A program made the position numbers and the translations under genes. The notes beneath the pieces were generated by a model, which saw only the letters and a program-made list of their open reading frames with translations, was not told where the DNA came from and searched no databases. Of a stretch of DNA of 64,000 bases, positions 10,765 through 21,600 are shown piece by piece. The DNA lies in assembly GCF_036850765.1 (NCBI RefSeq), contig NC_089492.1, positions 67,828,982 to 67,892,981 of the forward strand, given 5' to 3'. Position 1 is the first letter of the stretch. Each line of letters starts with the position of its first letter. The stretch comes from Saccopteryx bilineata (Eukaryota > Chordata > Mammalia > Chiroptera > Emballonuridae).

Positions 10765-10801
10765 TTTATTAAATGATGCAATAACAACAGAATTCTTTAT
10801 T
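10765..10801 (-). terminator. Candidate NCOA2 poly(A) signals
   Basis: Two AATAAA hexamers on the minus strand (TTTATT at 10796-10801 and 10765-10770) are followed in the transcript by a GT-rich stretch at about 10735-10700. This order fits a cleavage site near 10745. Which hexamer is used cannot be decided from sequence. Confidence 0.6.
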
Positions 10802-12639
10802 TACAATAGCATTATTTAACATCAAATAAGCAAAGAGCATCAGCAAAGCAATATTAACTTGCATAAATGTATTTAAAATTTCTCTGAATATATCTACCTT
10901 TGCATAAACTGCTCACACTAGAAATACAAACATCAAATGCAGGTGAACAAAGTGATGTTCAGTCAAATCCATTTTGAAAATAAATCACAACCTGAAACAC
11001 TGTAAGCTTTCTCCTGAAGAACCATAGTTAATATATTGCTTAATTATACCCTTGTATAATCTTTTCATATACACACATCTCAGATGCAACTTCATGAGGA
11101 ACTGTACAAATAAACCCACAAATGACAAAGGAAAAAAATGACAGTTAAATGTTTGAAGAAATGTATCATCACTATTGAACAACATAAAGGTTAAGTGATG
11201 ATGTACTTATTCAAAAATTGTACACAATTCACTATACAAATATAATACATTGAACAGCTATGTAGGAATATACAAGACTTAAAAACAGGTCTAAGGCATT
11301 ATGCTAGATTTTAGCATTTTGAGGTTCTTGCACATAGCTTTTACCTGTAGTAAGAAACTGAAAAGATTTTGCTTTAGTCTATAAAGAAACACCAGGGAGA
11401 AAATTCTAATTAAAATTGAAGCCACTACAGTAATTTTCTTTTGTGCAGAGAATGCTTTGCTCGTAGGCAGCATACTACCATACAAATACTAGAAAATTTT
11501 AAATTCACACCAACAATTAATGGCTTAAGTTGCATTTCAAAATTGATTGTGTATCTTTGGGTTCTACAGTGGATGTGCGCCACCCATATCATGTGGTCGG
11601 CCCATATGAACTCCATTTCTAAACACAGATTAAAAACTGCATTATATATAAACTGCAAAAACATTGCTTTCCACTATTACAGGCCACGGGAGATACACGT
11701 GGGAGGGGGCATTTTCATCTTTGAGCCAAACGAATTCATTGTAGTAGAAGAGCTCACTTCCCGTTTTCAACTTACCACATTACATGAACACTTAAATGAG
11801 TCTCACAACCAAGTGGATGTATGTATACTTTTCACATTATGTGTTTTTCACATTTAGTAATATAAGTAAAACACTGATTCTTTGTCCTAGTAAACAAAAG
11901 CCAAGGACTCAGTCTAATGAATTTACTGTGTACAGCATGAGAAATACTGATAACTTAGGGGACTGATTTGGCTTTTGCTTCCACAGTGATCAATATGATC
12001 AGAGGATTCCTTCACTTACTTTTCTCTTAATTAGATGTAAAGCAAAACCCACTCCCTGATCCGAGCCATAAGAGAATTTATAACCTTTTTTCCTTCAAAA
12101 CAGCCACGATCATGAATTATTCCAAATGGCTAGCATCGCTGTTGACAGATTCATCTTAGGGTTGACATTAGGGCACAGTGGGCAGATGGATAGACATACA
12201 TGATACACAGGTATTTTTTGGACAGTGTTACAGTGAAAGGGGACTTAAAACTCGAAACAAATGCAGCTTAAACTCCATTTCTCCTTTGTGCTGTGTGAAG
12301 CTAAAGTCATTCTAAGACATATTTCTAAAAAGCAACTTAAAACTGGTCACTTTAAATTGTGTAGGACGTAAGTCTAATCACACTGACGAGGCCGTGGAGT
12401 TCTGGGCCGACATCTGCTTGTTTCCCCGTCACGGCTGGGCCGCCCAATGGTTTGGCTGAGAAGATCAGAGCTTTCCGAGGGGACATGTGAACTGGTGGCG
12501 CCGAGAAGTGCTGTTCGTTGGCCACCTCCCTGTAGTGAGACCCCTCTCAAGATGAAAAAGGTATCGAAATGCAAATTTCCAGAAAATTTCTTAAGATGGA
12601 GCAAGACCTTCAGACCCTCTGCTTCCCTTTTACCTTTCG

Positions 12640-12799
12640 GCTCGCTCGCTCTCTAGAAGCCACAGTGTGTACAGATGGGCTCGCTCGCTCTCTAGAAGCC
12701 ACAGTGTGTACAGATGGGCTCGCTCGCTCTCTAGAAGCCACAGTGTGTACAGATGGGCTCGCTCGCTCTCTAGAACCCACAGTGTGTACAGATAGGGGA
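12640..12799. repeat. 40-bp minisatellite, 4 copies, in the NCOA2 3' UTR
   Basis: Four head-to-tail 40-bp units start at 12640, 12680, 12720 and 12760. Each has a CTCGCTCGCTCTCTAGAA core and a CACAGTGTGTACAGAT end. The first three are identical; the fourth differs at a few bases (AACCCACAG, GATAGG). The identity suggests recent expansion or homogenisation. Confidence 0.95.
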
Positions 12800-14640
12800 G
12801 ACAGAGATAGAAAGCGGGGCAGCCTGTCTATCTTCTACCCTGCCACGAGAAACAGTCGGATTTCCAGGAAAAACCTCTCTGTTCCTAAAAAGCGTGGCTA
12901 GTGAGATATAAAATGCTTTGCTTTTTAGACATCAAAAAGACACCATTCTGAAATTTAGGTAAGAAAGTATCTGTCTTAGGGGTTGAGGAGAAATAGCTCA
13001 AAAAAGGTAACCAGTTTTTTGGTATTGCACTTGTCTGAAACTGACACCAATTAATAAAAGATTATTCCCCGACCAGAGTGGGCAAGAAAAACAAACCGTA
13101 AAAGTGGCCTGCTTAGTAACATGTAGTCTAAGGTTCATTAAGAAAGAATATAAACATATAAAAATCAAGAACAGGTTCCTACAGCGGCTGCGTATCATAT
13201 AGATTAGATAAATGATTTATGAGCAGAATCACAAGGTTTAGAAAATAAAAAGTCTTAAGTCTACAAATTAGGTCTAATCAAGGCATTGATATTTTTTACA
13301 AAACACCTTTAGGAGACATTGCTATGGAGATATCTAATTTAATACTGAAGTACCTCATTTTGAGTCAATTCCACAATATGTATACCTCACACAAATTATA
13401 CAATTAAAACACTTGAGTTCTCAACTTAAATTATTGCTTGTTTACATATAAATTGGATTGTATGTACCTTACAAAACTTCGGCTTAATCAGCACTGCTAA
13501 AAAAAAACAAAATAAAAACCACATGGCGGAGGTTAGGTCTGTCATGTCTGCTGTCAATTTGAGCACACCGTGATTCTGTGGTGCAGGCCTGTGTCACCGG
13601 CGGACAGAGCGGGCACCCTTCTGAAGCAGGTGTCCTCAGGGTGATTGTATCAAGTCCTAACTTTGCTCCTCTCCTTGCCAGTAAATGCATTTTTCTGAAA
13701 TTTAAGTTAGCAACTTAAGTGGCTGGCAAAACATTTAAGGAAATAAGGGCTTACCTGGTTTCTGCTGCTTTTATTGTTTTTTGTTTTTTAAAAGAATGAA
13801 AGTGAGGGGAACCAAAGCAGAAAATAATCAGGATGGGTGAGGAAGAGGAGATGCTAATCAAAGCTGTCTGGTCAATCTAAAGGAAACTTACTCTGGAGAT
13901 GAAAAATCTTGATTTATGAGTTACACGAACTAGTTTGGTTTTAACAACAACAACAACAACAAAAAGTACTTGTCAATGTCAACTGTCCTCTCACAGGACC
14001 CTTTTTATCTGTTCAGCAACTGGAAACTCTTTCCGACTTGGTCTTGAGAGCTTTTTGCAAAGATACAACTCCAACTCCATTGGACTTCGCTTCTTGGGGG
14101 TGTCTGTCCATATAGAGCTGTCCATGGTGCCTGCCTGCTTTTATCCCAAACGCAGGGTTTAGCTTAAAACACATGTAGTTTGCTTTAAAAAAAGATCCTT
14201 TTCTTTCCCCCAGATGAAATCTGAATCTTTTATACTAGACTGAATAGCCAGAGAAAACAAAGCAAGAAACCAGTGTCTGGAACCAAACAGGAACAGAACA
14301 AGAGCATGGTTGTTTTCCTTAAATACGCACATTTAAATACATTCAATCTGACATGGGTATGAATTTGCCTGTCAACATTTACTTTGCAGGAGAGATCTAA
14401 GTTGCACTAAGGTGAATGCAGTGAACAGACCCAGCAACTGTCTGGACGCAAGCTTCAGGCTGTCGAGAGGAGAGGCTGCTGCCCCGGGAGCCAGCCCAGG
14501 CCGTCTGCTGAGCTTGCTCGGGCAGAACTGGCAGCCGGTCGGGGCGTCGGAACAAATAGACGCAGCTCTCCAGACTGGGAAGTGTTCTGAGCAAGTGAGC
14601 CCAGTACGCTGAAGAAAGAGGCAACCAGCTACCTTCAGTG

Positions 14641-14652
14641 TCACAAGTATTT
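14641..14652 (-). CDS. NCOA2: NCOA2 terminal coding stub (K-Y-L-stop)
   Basis: The last exon contributes only AAA TAC TTG TGA after acceptor TCTCCCTGCAG. Human and mouse NCOA2 as I recall them end Lys-Tyr-Cys, so the position, acceptor and Lys-Tyr match, but the last codon here is Leu (TTG). The stop is followed directly by the long 3' UTR. Confidence 0.88.
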   Translation of the reverse strand, partial: KYL

Positions 14653-15628
14653 CTGCAGGGAGACAGAGAAAATTATGAAAGATCTCTGAATATTTGGTAA
14701 AACCATCATAGAGCCCATTACAAAAACATCAGAATACTTGGCTGTTTAAAAAAATGCCAACCACGTCTGACCTGTGGTGGTGCACTGACCTGGAATGCTG
14801 CAATCGCTGGTTCAAATCCTCGGGCTCACCTAGTCAAGGAACCTATGAGAAGCAACTACTACTACAACAAAAGTTGATGCTTCAGGTTCTCCCATCCCCC
14901 ACTTCTTTCTCTCTCTAAAAATCAGTAAATAAAATCTTAAAAAAAAAAAAAGCCAACCACAAGCCTGACCTGTGGTGGCGCAGTAGATAAAGCATCAACT
15001 TAGAAAGCTGAGGTTGCCAGTTCGAGACCCTGGGCTTGTCCGGACAAGGCACATATGAGAAGCAACTACTACGAGTTGATGCTTCCTGCTCCTCCCCTCT
15101 TTCTCCTTCCTCTTTCTAAAATCAATTAAAATAAAAATGCCAGCCACAAAGGCTGCCTCTGGGTGAGTTTATCTTGATTTTGATGCAAACAGATAACTGA
15201 ACACAAGTAATGTCTGCAAAGGCCAGTGGATCTAACACACTGTTCTGAAGGACACACTGCAGTGGGTTCCCAATTGCTCCTTCTGAATGACTGCTCTCCT
15301 AGCAATGACAGCCTAGCCTAATTCAATCTCTTCCACCTTCTCAGAAAAGGTTACTGAGACTCTCAGTTGCTGAACTGCCCCCACCTTTTCACAGCATCTG
15401 ACCCAGAAGTGGCCACCACTTCCTTAATCCTTCCTCAACATCACCCAATACAAACCTACTTCCTATATTAGGCACCTCTTGACTCTCCCTCACAAAGACT
15501 GTCCTAAGGTTCCCCGGGTGTGTCCTCCATAGCTTCAGCAAGCTCAATCACCCAGGTTTTTCCCAAACAGGTAATCTTGCTTGTTTCTGGCTGCTATGTG
15601 CTGACAACATGAATGACTGGATACCAAG

Positions 15629-15659
<31 letters not shown>

Positions 15660-18600
15660 GTGAGCAAGAATCAGGTGGAGGCGTTTTTCTCTGGCTGGTG
15701 CAAATATCTGTCAATGCTTTTTCTTTGGCTAATTACAATGACTATCGCCCCCCCCCCCCCCCGTTTCACCCACTTAGCAAATATTAATTGAACACCTACT
15801 CTAGGGTAGAATCATAACAAGACATTAAGATACTTCTAGTCACTGCTATTAAGACATTGTTGAACAGCCTGACCAGGCGGTGGCACAGTGGATAGAGTGT
15901 CGGACTGGGATGTGGAGAACCCAGGTTTGAGACCCCAAGGTTACCAGCTTGAGTGTGGGCTGATCTGGTTTGAGCAAAGCTCACCAGCTTGGACCCAAGG
16001 TCGCTGGCTCGAGCAAGGGGTTACTCGGTCTGCTGAAGGCACACGGTCAAGGCACATATGAGAAAGCAATCAATGAACAACTAAGGTGCCGCAATGAAAA
16101 ACTGATGATTGATGCTTCTCATCTCTCTCCGTTCCTGTCTGTCTATCCCTTGCTCTGACTCTGTCTCTGTAAAAAATTGTTGAACAGGCCAGGCTGACAA
16201 TTAGTGCACGCGCCTCCGGAGCGGGCACAGCCGGGGAGAATTAAATAACAGTATGATCCAAGTTATGCAAGCGGGAATGCTAGCTGCTGTGAGAACATAA
16301 ACAACTGCTTCTGGGATTTAGATACTTAGACATAGAATTTTAGCACATCAGGGCTAAAGACCAAAAATTATCTAGTTTAAGTAAGATTAGGGAGGAAGTC
16401 AGCCCAAAACAATGGGTTTCACCACCGCACACTGAAAAGAAACCTGGAGAAACTCTTGTGGGATTATGGATCCTAGTGGTCACAGGTGGAGCTTCATTCC
16501 TGGTCAGTTGCATAATTCTCCCTCTGAAGCTGAAAAAATTCATTGCCCCTTTATGTTTTGCTTTGCCATAGTATCATTCCAGTGCAAAATTAGTGTTCTT
16601 AATTAAAATACCACCATCAGCTCAATTAGAATTAGCTCAAAAGAAATAATTATACAAAACCATTGTAAGTCAGATAAAGTTAGGATTTGTTTTAAAAAAA
16701 TCACAAACATTATAATTATCTTCAATCTATCTGTCAATTTTGGCCTACAAAATATTCACGCTCACTTAATCCTGTTCATACATTTCTTCCTTGTTTCTTA
16801 CCCGTGATGCGTCTCCCTCCTGCTTAATCATGTCCATTCCAGGGAGCTGGTTTGGGAAAAGGCTGCCTCCCCTCAGAGCAGGGTCATTAACCTGAGGGCG
16901 ACAAAATGGGACGGTAGTTATTTTTATTTATTTCTAGTTTTTATTATTTATTTTTGATAGTAGCTATTTTTCACAGGACATCCAAAAATGTAGTGGGGAA
17001 CATCCAAGCACCAAACTTCCTCTTGTCTGTTTTCAGAAGTAAAATGACGGGAAAGATGACTATATAAAAATGGCTACTTCCCACTATTCACCCTCCCATG
17101 TATATATTTTGGGTGGAATATGGAAAAACATGAAATAAATACTTGTAATATCCTAGCTGCCTTCAAATTAAATTTTATTGGCATTCTGTATAAAAATTCA
17201 AGAGATGATCATACTAAAAGTATTTTTATGTCAGAACATGCTCACTTTTTGGGCTAAATTAGACCAGTGACTCACATTTGGGACTTTGATGTCATGTGAG
17301 AGGCTCCTCATATCCTTATTACTTAGGCAAATTATTGATTAGCAAGCGCCAGTGTGAATACCCAAAACAGAGTTGAATTTGGGGAATCTTCCACGACTAA
17401 GTGAACTGTTCATTAGCATTTGTCATGTCTTTTGCAAATTACAAAGTGAATGTACAAATGTTGGTAGAGGATTGATTTTTTTATAAGATACACTCTGCAG
17501 TTGTGTTATTTTGGCTTCCAAAATTGTGATTCTCAAAAGTTTAAAATCCATGCAAAAGTTTCAAACAATCTGGACTAATAAAAATGCACCAATTTGGGCC
17601 CTAGCCAGTTGGCTCAGTGGATAGAGCATTGGCCTGGCATGCAGATGTCCTGGGTTCAATTCTTGGTTAGGGGCACACAGGGGAAGTCACCATCTGCTTC
17701 TCTTCTCCTCCCTCTCCCCCTTCTCTCTCTTCTCCTCTTGCAGCTAGTGGATCAACTGGTTTGAGTGTCAGCCCCAGACTGGGATTGCTGGGTGTATCCC
17801 AGCCAAGGGCACATACAGGAGTCTGTCTATCTCCCCTCTTCTCACTTATAAAGAAACAACCATGTACCAGTTCGCACCTGGGTAGGTTGACAAGGACCCA
17901 TGCTAGACTAGACCATCTCAGCAGCCCTCACTCTGTACACTTCTTAGAAAGTCAGTCAAGAAACATTAGTGGCCCACTTTTGTGGAAAATTCAACATTAA
18001 CACGATATTTTCTCCACTGAAAAGATAAAAGTCTATATATTATTATTACATGTATGCATAGAGCTTTCTTAAATTATAAAGGGCTTTAAATTTTCTCACG
18101 CACCACTATGCATTTTTATTAACATCTTGTTACAGAATAAAACACCGAAGCACTACAAGATTCAGTAAACTGTGGTTTATCAACATCAGAATTTAATAGA
18201 CTCGATCAAACTTCCAATCTTTTGCCATTCTCACAATTGTAATCTAACTGAAATTTAGTGTTGGCAATGACTTATTGGTTACATCACTTCAATTTCCTTG
18301 CCTCCATTTCTCTTTATATAAAATAAGACTTGGGGTCCTTGCCACACCTATATTTCAAATCAACTACTGAGGTAGTATAATACCAAGCATTTTGTGCCCT
18401 TTAAAAATAAGATATTCAATGCCCTGGCTAAGTAGCTCAGTTGGTTAGAGTGTCATCCTGATACACTAAGGTTGTGGGCTCAATCCCCAGTCAGGGCACA
18501 TACAAGAATCAACCAGTGAATGCATTAATAAGTGGAACAACAAACTGACAGTTTTCTCTTTCTCCCTTCATCTCTCTCTAAAATCAATAATAATAATAAT

Positions 18601-21600
18601 AAAGATCTTCTATAAACACAATTCAAAAATTATTAACCAGTATCTTACCTCTGGATAACCCTAGCACAGATGCCTGAGTCCCACCAAGACTGGCCACCTG
18701 AGGTATCAGGTGCTTTGAGTCTCTCCTACTAGTAAAGATAGTGTTTACTCGAGGTGATAGAATTGTTTCAGTTTTTCAACACGTAATGGCGTCATAAAAA
18801 AAAATTTGACTAAAAAATTATGATATCCACCCACATCCAAAGATGATAAAAAATAGTTTTTGAGTCATCTGATTTTATATTTAGAAAAAGAATATCAAGA
18901 CACACACACACACCCAGGAAGGTAGATAGATGAGAAGCATCAACTTGTAGACTTATAATTGGGGCACTTTAGTTGTTCACTGGTTGCTTCTCATACATGC
19001 CTTGACTGGGGGGCTCAAGCCAAACTGTGACCCCTTCCTTAAGCCAGTGACCTTGGGCTCAAGCTGGTGAGCCTGAGCTCAAGCCAGTAGCCTTGAGGTT
19101 TCGAACCTGGGTCCTCTGTGTCCCAGGCCAACACTCTATCTGCTGTGCCACCTGGTCAGGCTGTAGATTCATGTTAGCATTTGTAAATTCTTCAAATAAG
19201 AAAAAAATTTAAGTGACAACAAAGTTAAGAAATGTTTTAAGATGCTTGAGCAGCCAGGAATCCTTTCATGTGTTATTTCATAATTAACAAGTATTCCTGG
19301 TAAGTGCACTGACAAAGGTGAAAAAATACTCTTCAAAACACACGTGGGAGTGGACAGCAGATGCTGAGGACAGGGAAAGATATACTCAATGCAGGAATAG
19401 ACAAAAAGTTATCAGAGGACAGGGGCTCCTCGGGGTGCTCACCTGCTCGGGACCCATGGAGGACAGCCCCGACGTAGGCACGGAGGTCACTGAGGTCATG
19501 ATCTGTCCTGTCATCTGGTTCATGTTGCTCATCCCACCTGTGTTGGTGGCCATGGATACATTGATGTTCATATTGTTATTGTACATGCTGGTGTTGGCTT
19601 GCTGCCCGAAGTGCGGTGGGGACTGTTGTGAATACATGCTGGAATGCAATGCAAAGATGGAAACATTAGCGCTCTGTGCAGACAGGCAGGTAGCTCTGAG
19701 CACTTGTTCCTCAGGCACCTACCGCAGAATGAATAGATCTAGGCTGGGAGAACCCAGGGTGGGACCCAGGCACTGAGGCCAGAAACAAGGGCTTGCCTGA
19801 CCAGGTGGTGGCACAGTGGATAGAGCGTTGACCTGGGACACCCAGGTTCAAAACCCCAAGGTTGCTGGCTTGAGCAAGGGGTCACTGGCTTGGCTGGAGC
19901 CCCCTCAGTCAAGGCACATATGAGAAAGCAATTAATGAACAAATAAAGTGCTGCAACCATGAGTTGATGCTTCTTATCTCTCTCCTTTCCTGTCTGTCCC
20001 CTGACCCCCACTTCTCTCTCTTGCTAAAGAAAAAAAAGAAGAGAGACAGCAGGGCTTGAAGTGCTGAATGAAGCCGTGGAGGGAACACAGCGCCATGAAG
20101 GCCTGGGATGTCTGTTTTACTTGTGTGTCTGCAGCAGACAGGCTTTTTGCTTGTTTGCCTTTATTATACATCCTAATAAGGACAGTTTTGGGGCACTGCC
20201 TTCCTCAGCAGTTCTATTAGAAATTGGTGGGGTGCTAGCTTCCTAGGGGAGTTCCTTTTAATTCTAAGGAAAAGACTTTATGTTAAGCTTTTGCAAATTC
20301 TAGTGACTGCCCTAGAAAAAGTAAGCTGTAAAAGCTGGTTTACCTAGCAGTTTACTCGATATTGCTTGCTTGCACAAAGAAGTTAAGAAAACTACGAAAA
20401 GAGACTTGTGGTCTATAGAAAGATTCCCTGGTGTCAGTTATATCAGAAAGACCCAGAAACACAGCATACCTGTTTGCACCCATATTCCCCTGTGCCCATC
20501 CATTCATGTCCGAGGAGGCCTGGTAGGCGGGGCTGGCCTGGGTCTGCTGCAGCATGGGGCTCTGGGTGTGCGCCATTCTGGGCGACATCAGAGGACTCTG
20601 GGGCGTGGTGGCCCCTGTAAAACCAGGATCAGGCTGCTGACTTATTCCTTAGAAAACAAAACAGAAATCCAAAGGAGATTGTTAGTTTTATCACAAAGAC
20701 TGGTGCAAAGAAATATTCACATTAAGTACACATAGAAAATTACTTTCAAATATCTGTTCATGTACTGGTTAATATATTTTATAAAGATTTTAAGGTGGGA
20801 TAAAATGCACACACAAAAATATCTCCGTATCTTAATTCTCTGCAGTGGTTACAAGGGTGCCTATGAACCATATTCATCGTCATGGCTAGAGGTAGAGAGG
20901 GAAAATACAATTTTTCCCCATATCCTTTTTAAAATCAGTAATCATCAAATATATATTTTTCTTTAACCTAAAATAGTCTTAATTTTTATATATCATTATA
21001 AGGACTGTTTAAAGTTTAAACAGAATTAGAGTTCAACTATATATAAAAAGTCGAGTGCCTCGGCTGTGCAGCTCAGTTGGTTACAGAGTCGTCCCACTAT
21101 GCCAAGGTTGTGGGTTCAATCCCCGGTCAGGACACATACAACAATCAACCAATAAATGCATAAATAAATGGAACACCAAACTGATGCCTCTCTTTCTCTA
21201 AAATTAATCAATCAATAAAATTAAAAGAATGAAAAATACATCCATCTCATAGAGAATGGCTTATGTTAATTCAGTAAAATATTATTCAAATGTGTTAACT
21301 TTTAAAAATTGATTTTAGAGAAAGCAAGCAACATCAATTTGTTGTTCCACTTATTTATGCATTCACTGCTTGATTCTTTTTTTTTTTTTTCTGTATTTTT
21401 CTGAAGCTGGAAACGGGGAGGCAGTCAGACAGACTCCCGCATGCGCCCGACCGGGATCCGACCGGGATCCACCCAGCACGCTCACCAGGGGGCGATGCTC
21501 TGCCCATCGGGTGTCGCTCTGTCGCGACCAGAGTCACTCTAGCGCCTGGGGCAGAGGCCAAGGAGCCATCCCCAGCGCCCGGGCCATCTTTTGCTCCAGG

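Larger units (their letters stand above)
10745..14640 (-). other. NCOA2: NCOA2 3' untranslated region (~3.9 kb)
   Basis: The region runs from the stop codon to candidate poly(A) signals at 10765-10801. I recognise no SINE, LTR or DNA-transposon sequence in it, although the flanks carry about one SINE per kb. It is AT-rich with a GC-richer part at 12370-12900 that contains a 40-bp tandem repeat. Short open frames inside it, such as those at 14372-14644, start and stop randomly and look non-coding. The exact 3' end is inferred. Confidence 0.8.

Noticed and set aside
12569..12901. Open frame with repeated LARSLEATVCTDG
   Set aside because: The repeat is the translation of the 3' UTR minisatellite on the non-transcribed strand, since 40-bp units keep no common frame except by chance.
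14372..14644. 90-codon minus-strand open frame next to the NCOA2 stop
   Set aside because: It overlaps the stop codon in another frame within the 3' UTR and has no known similarity.
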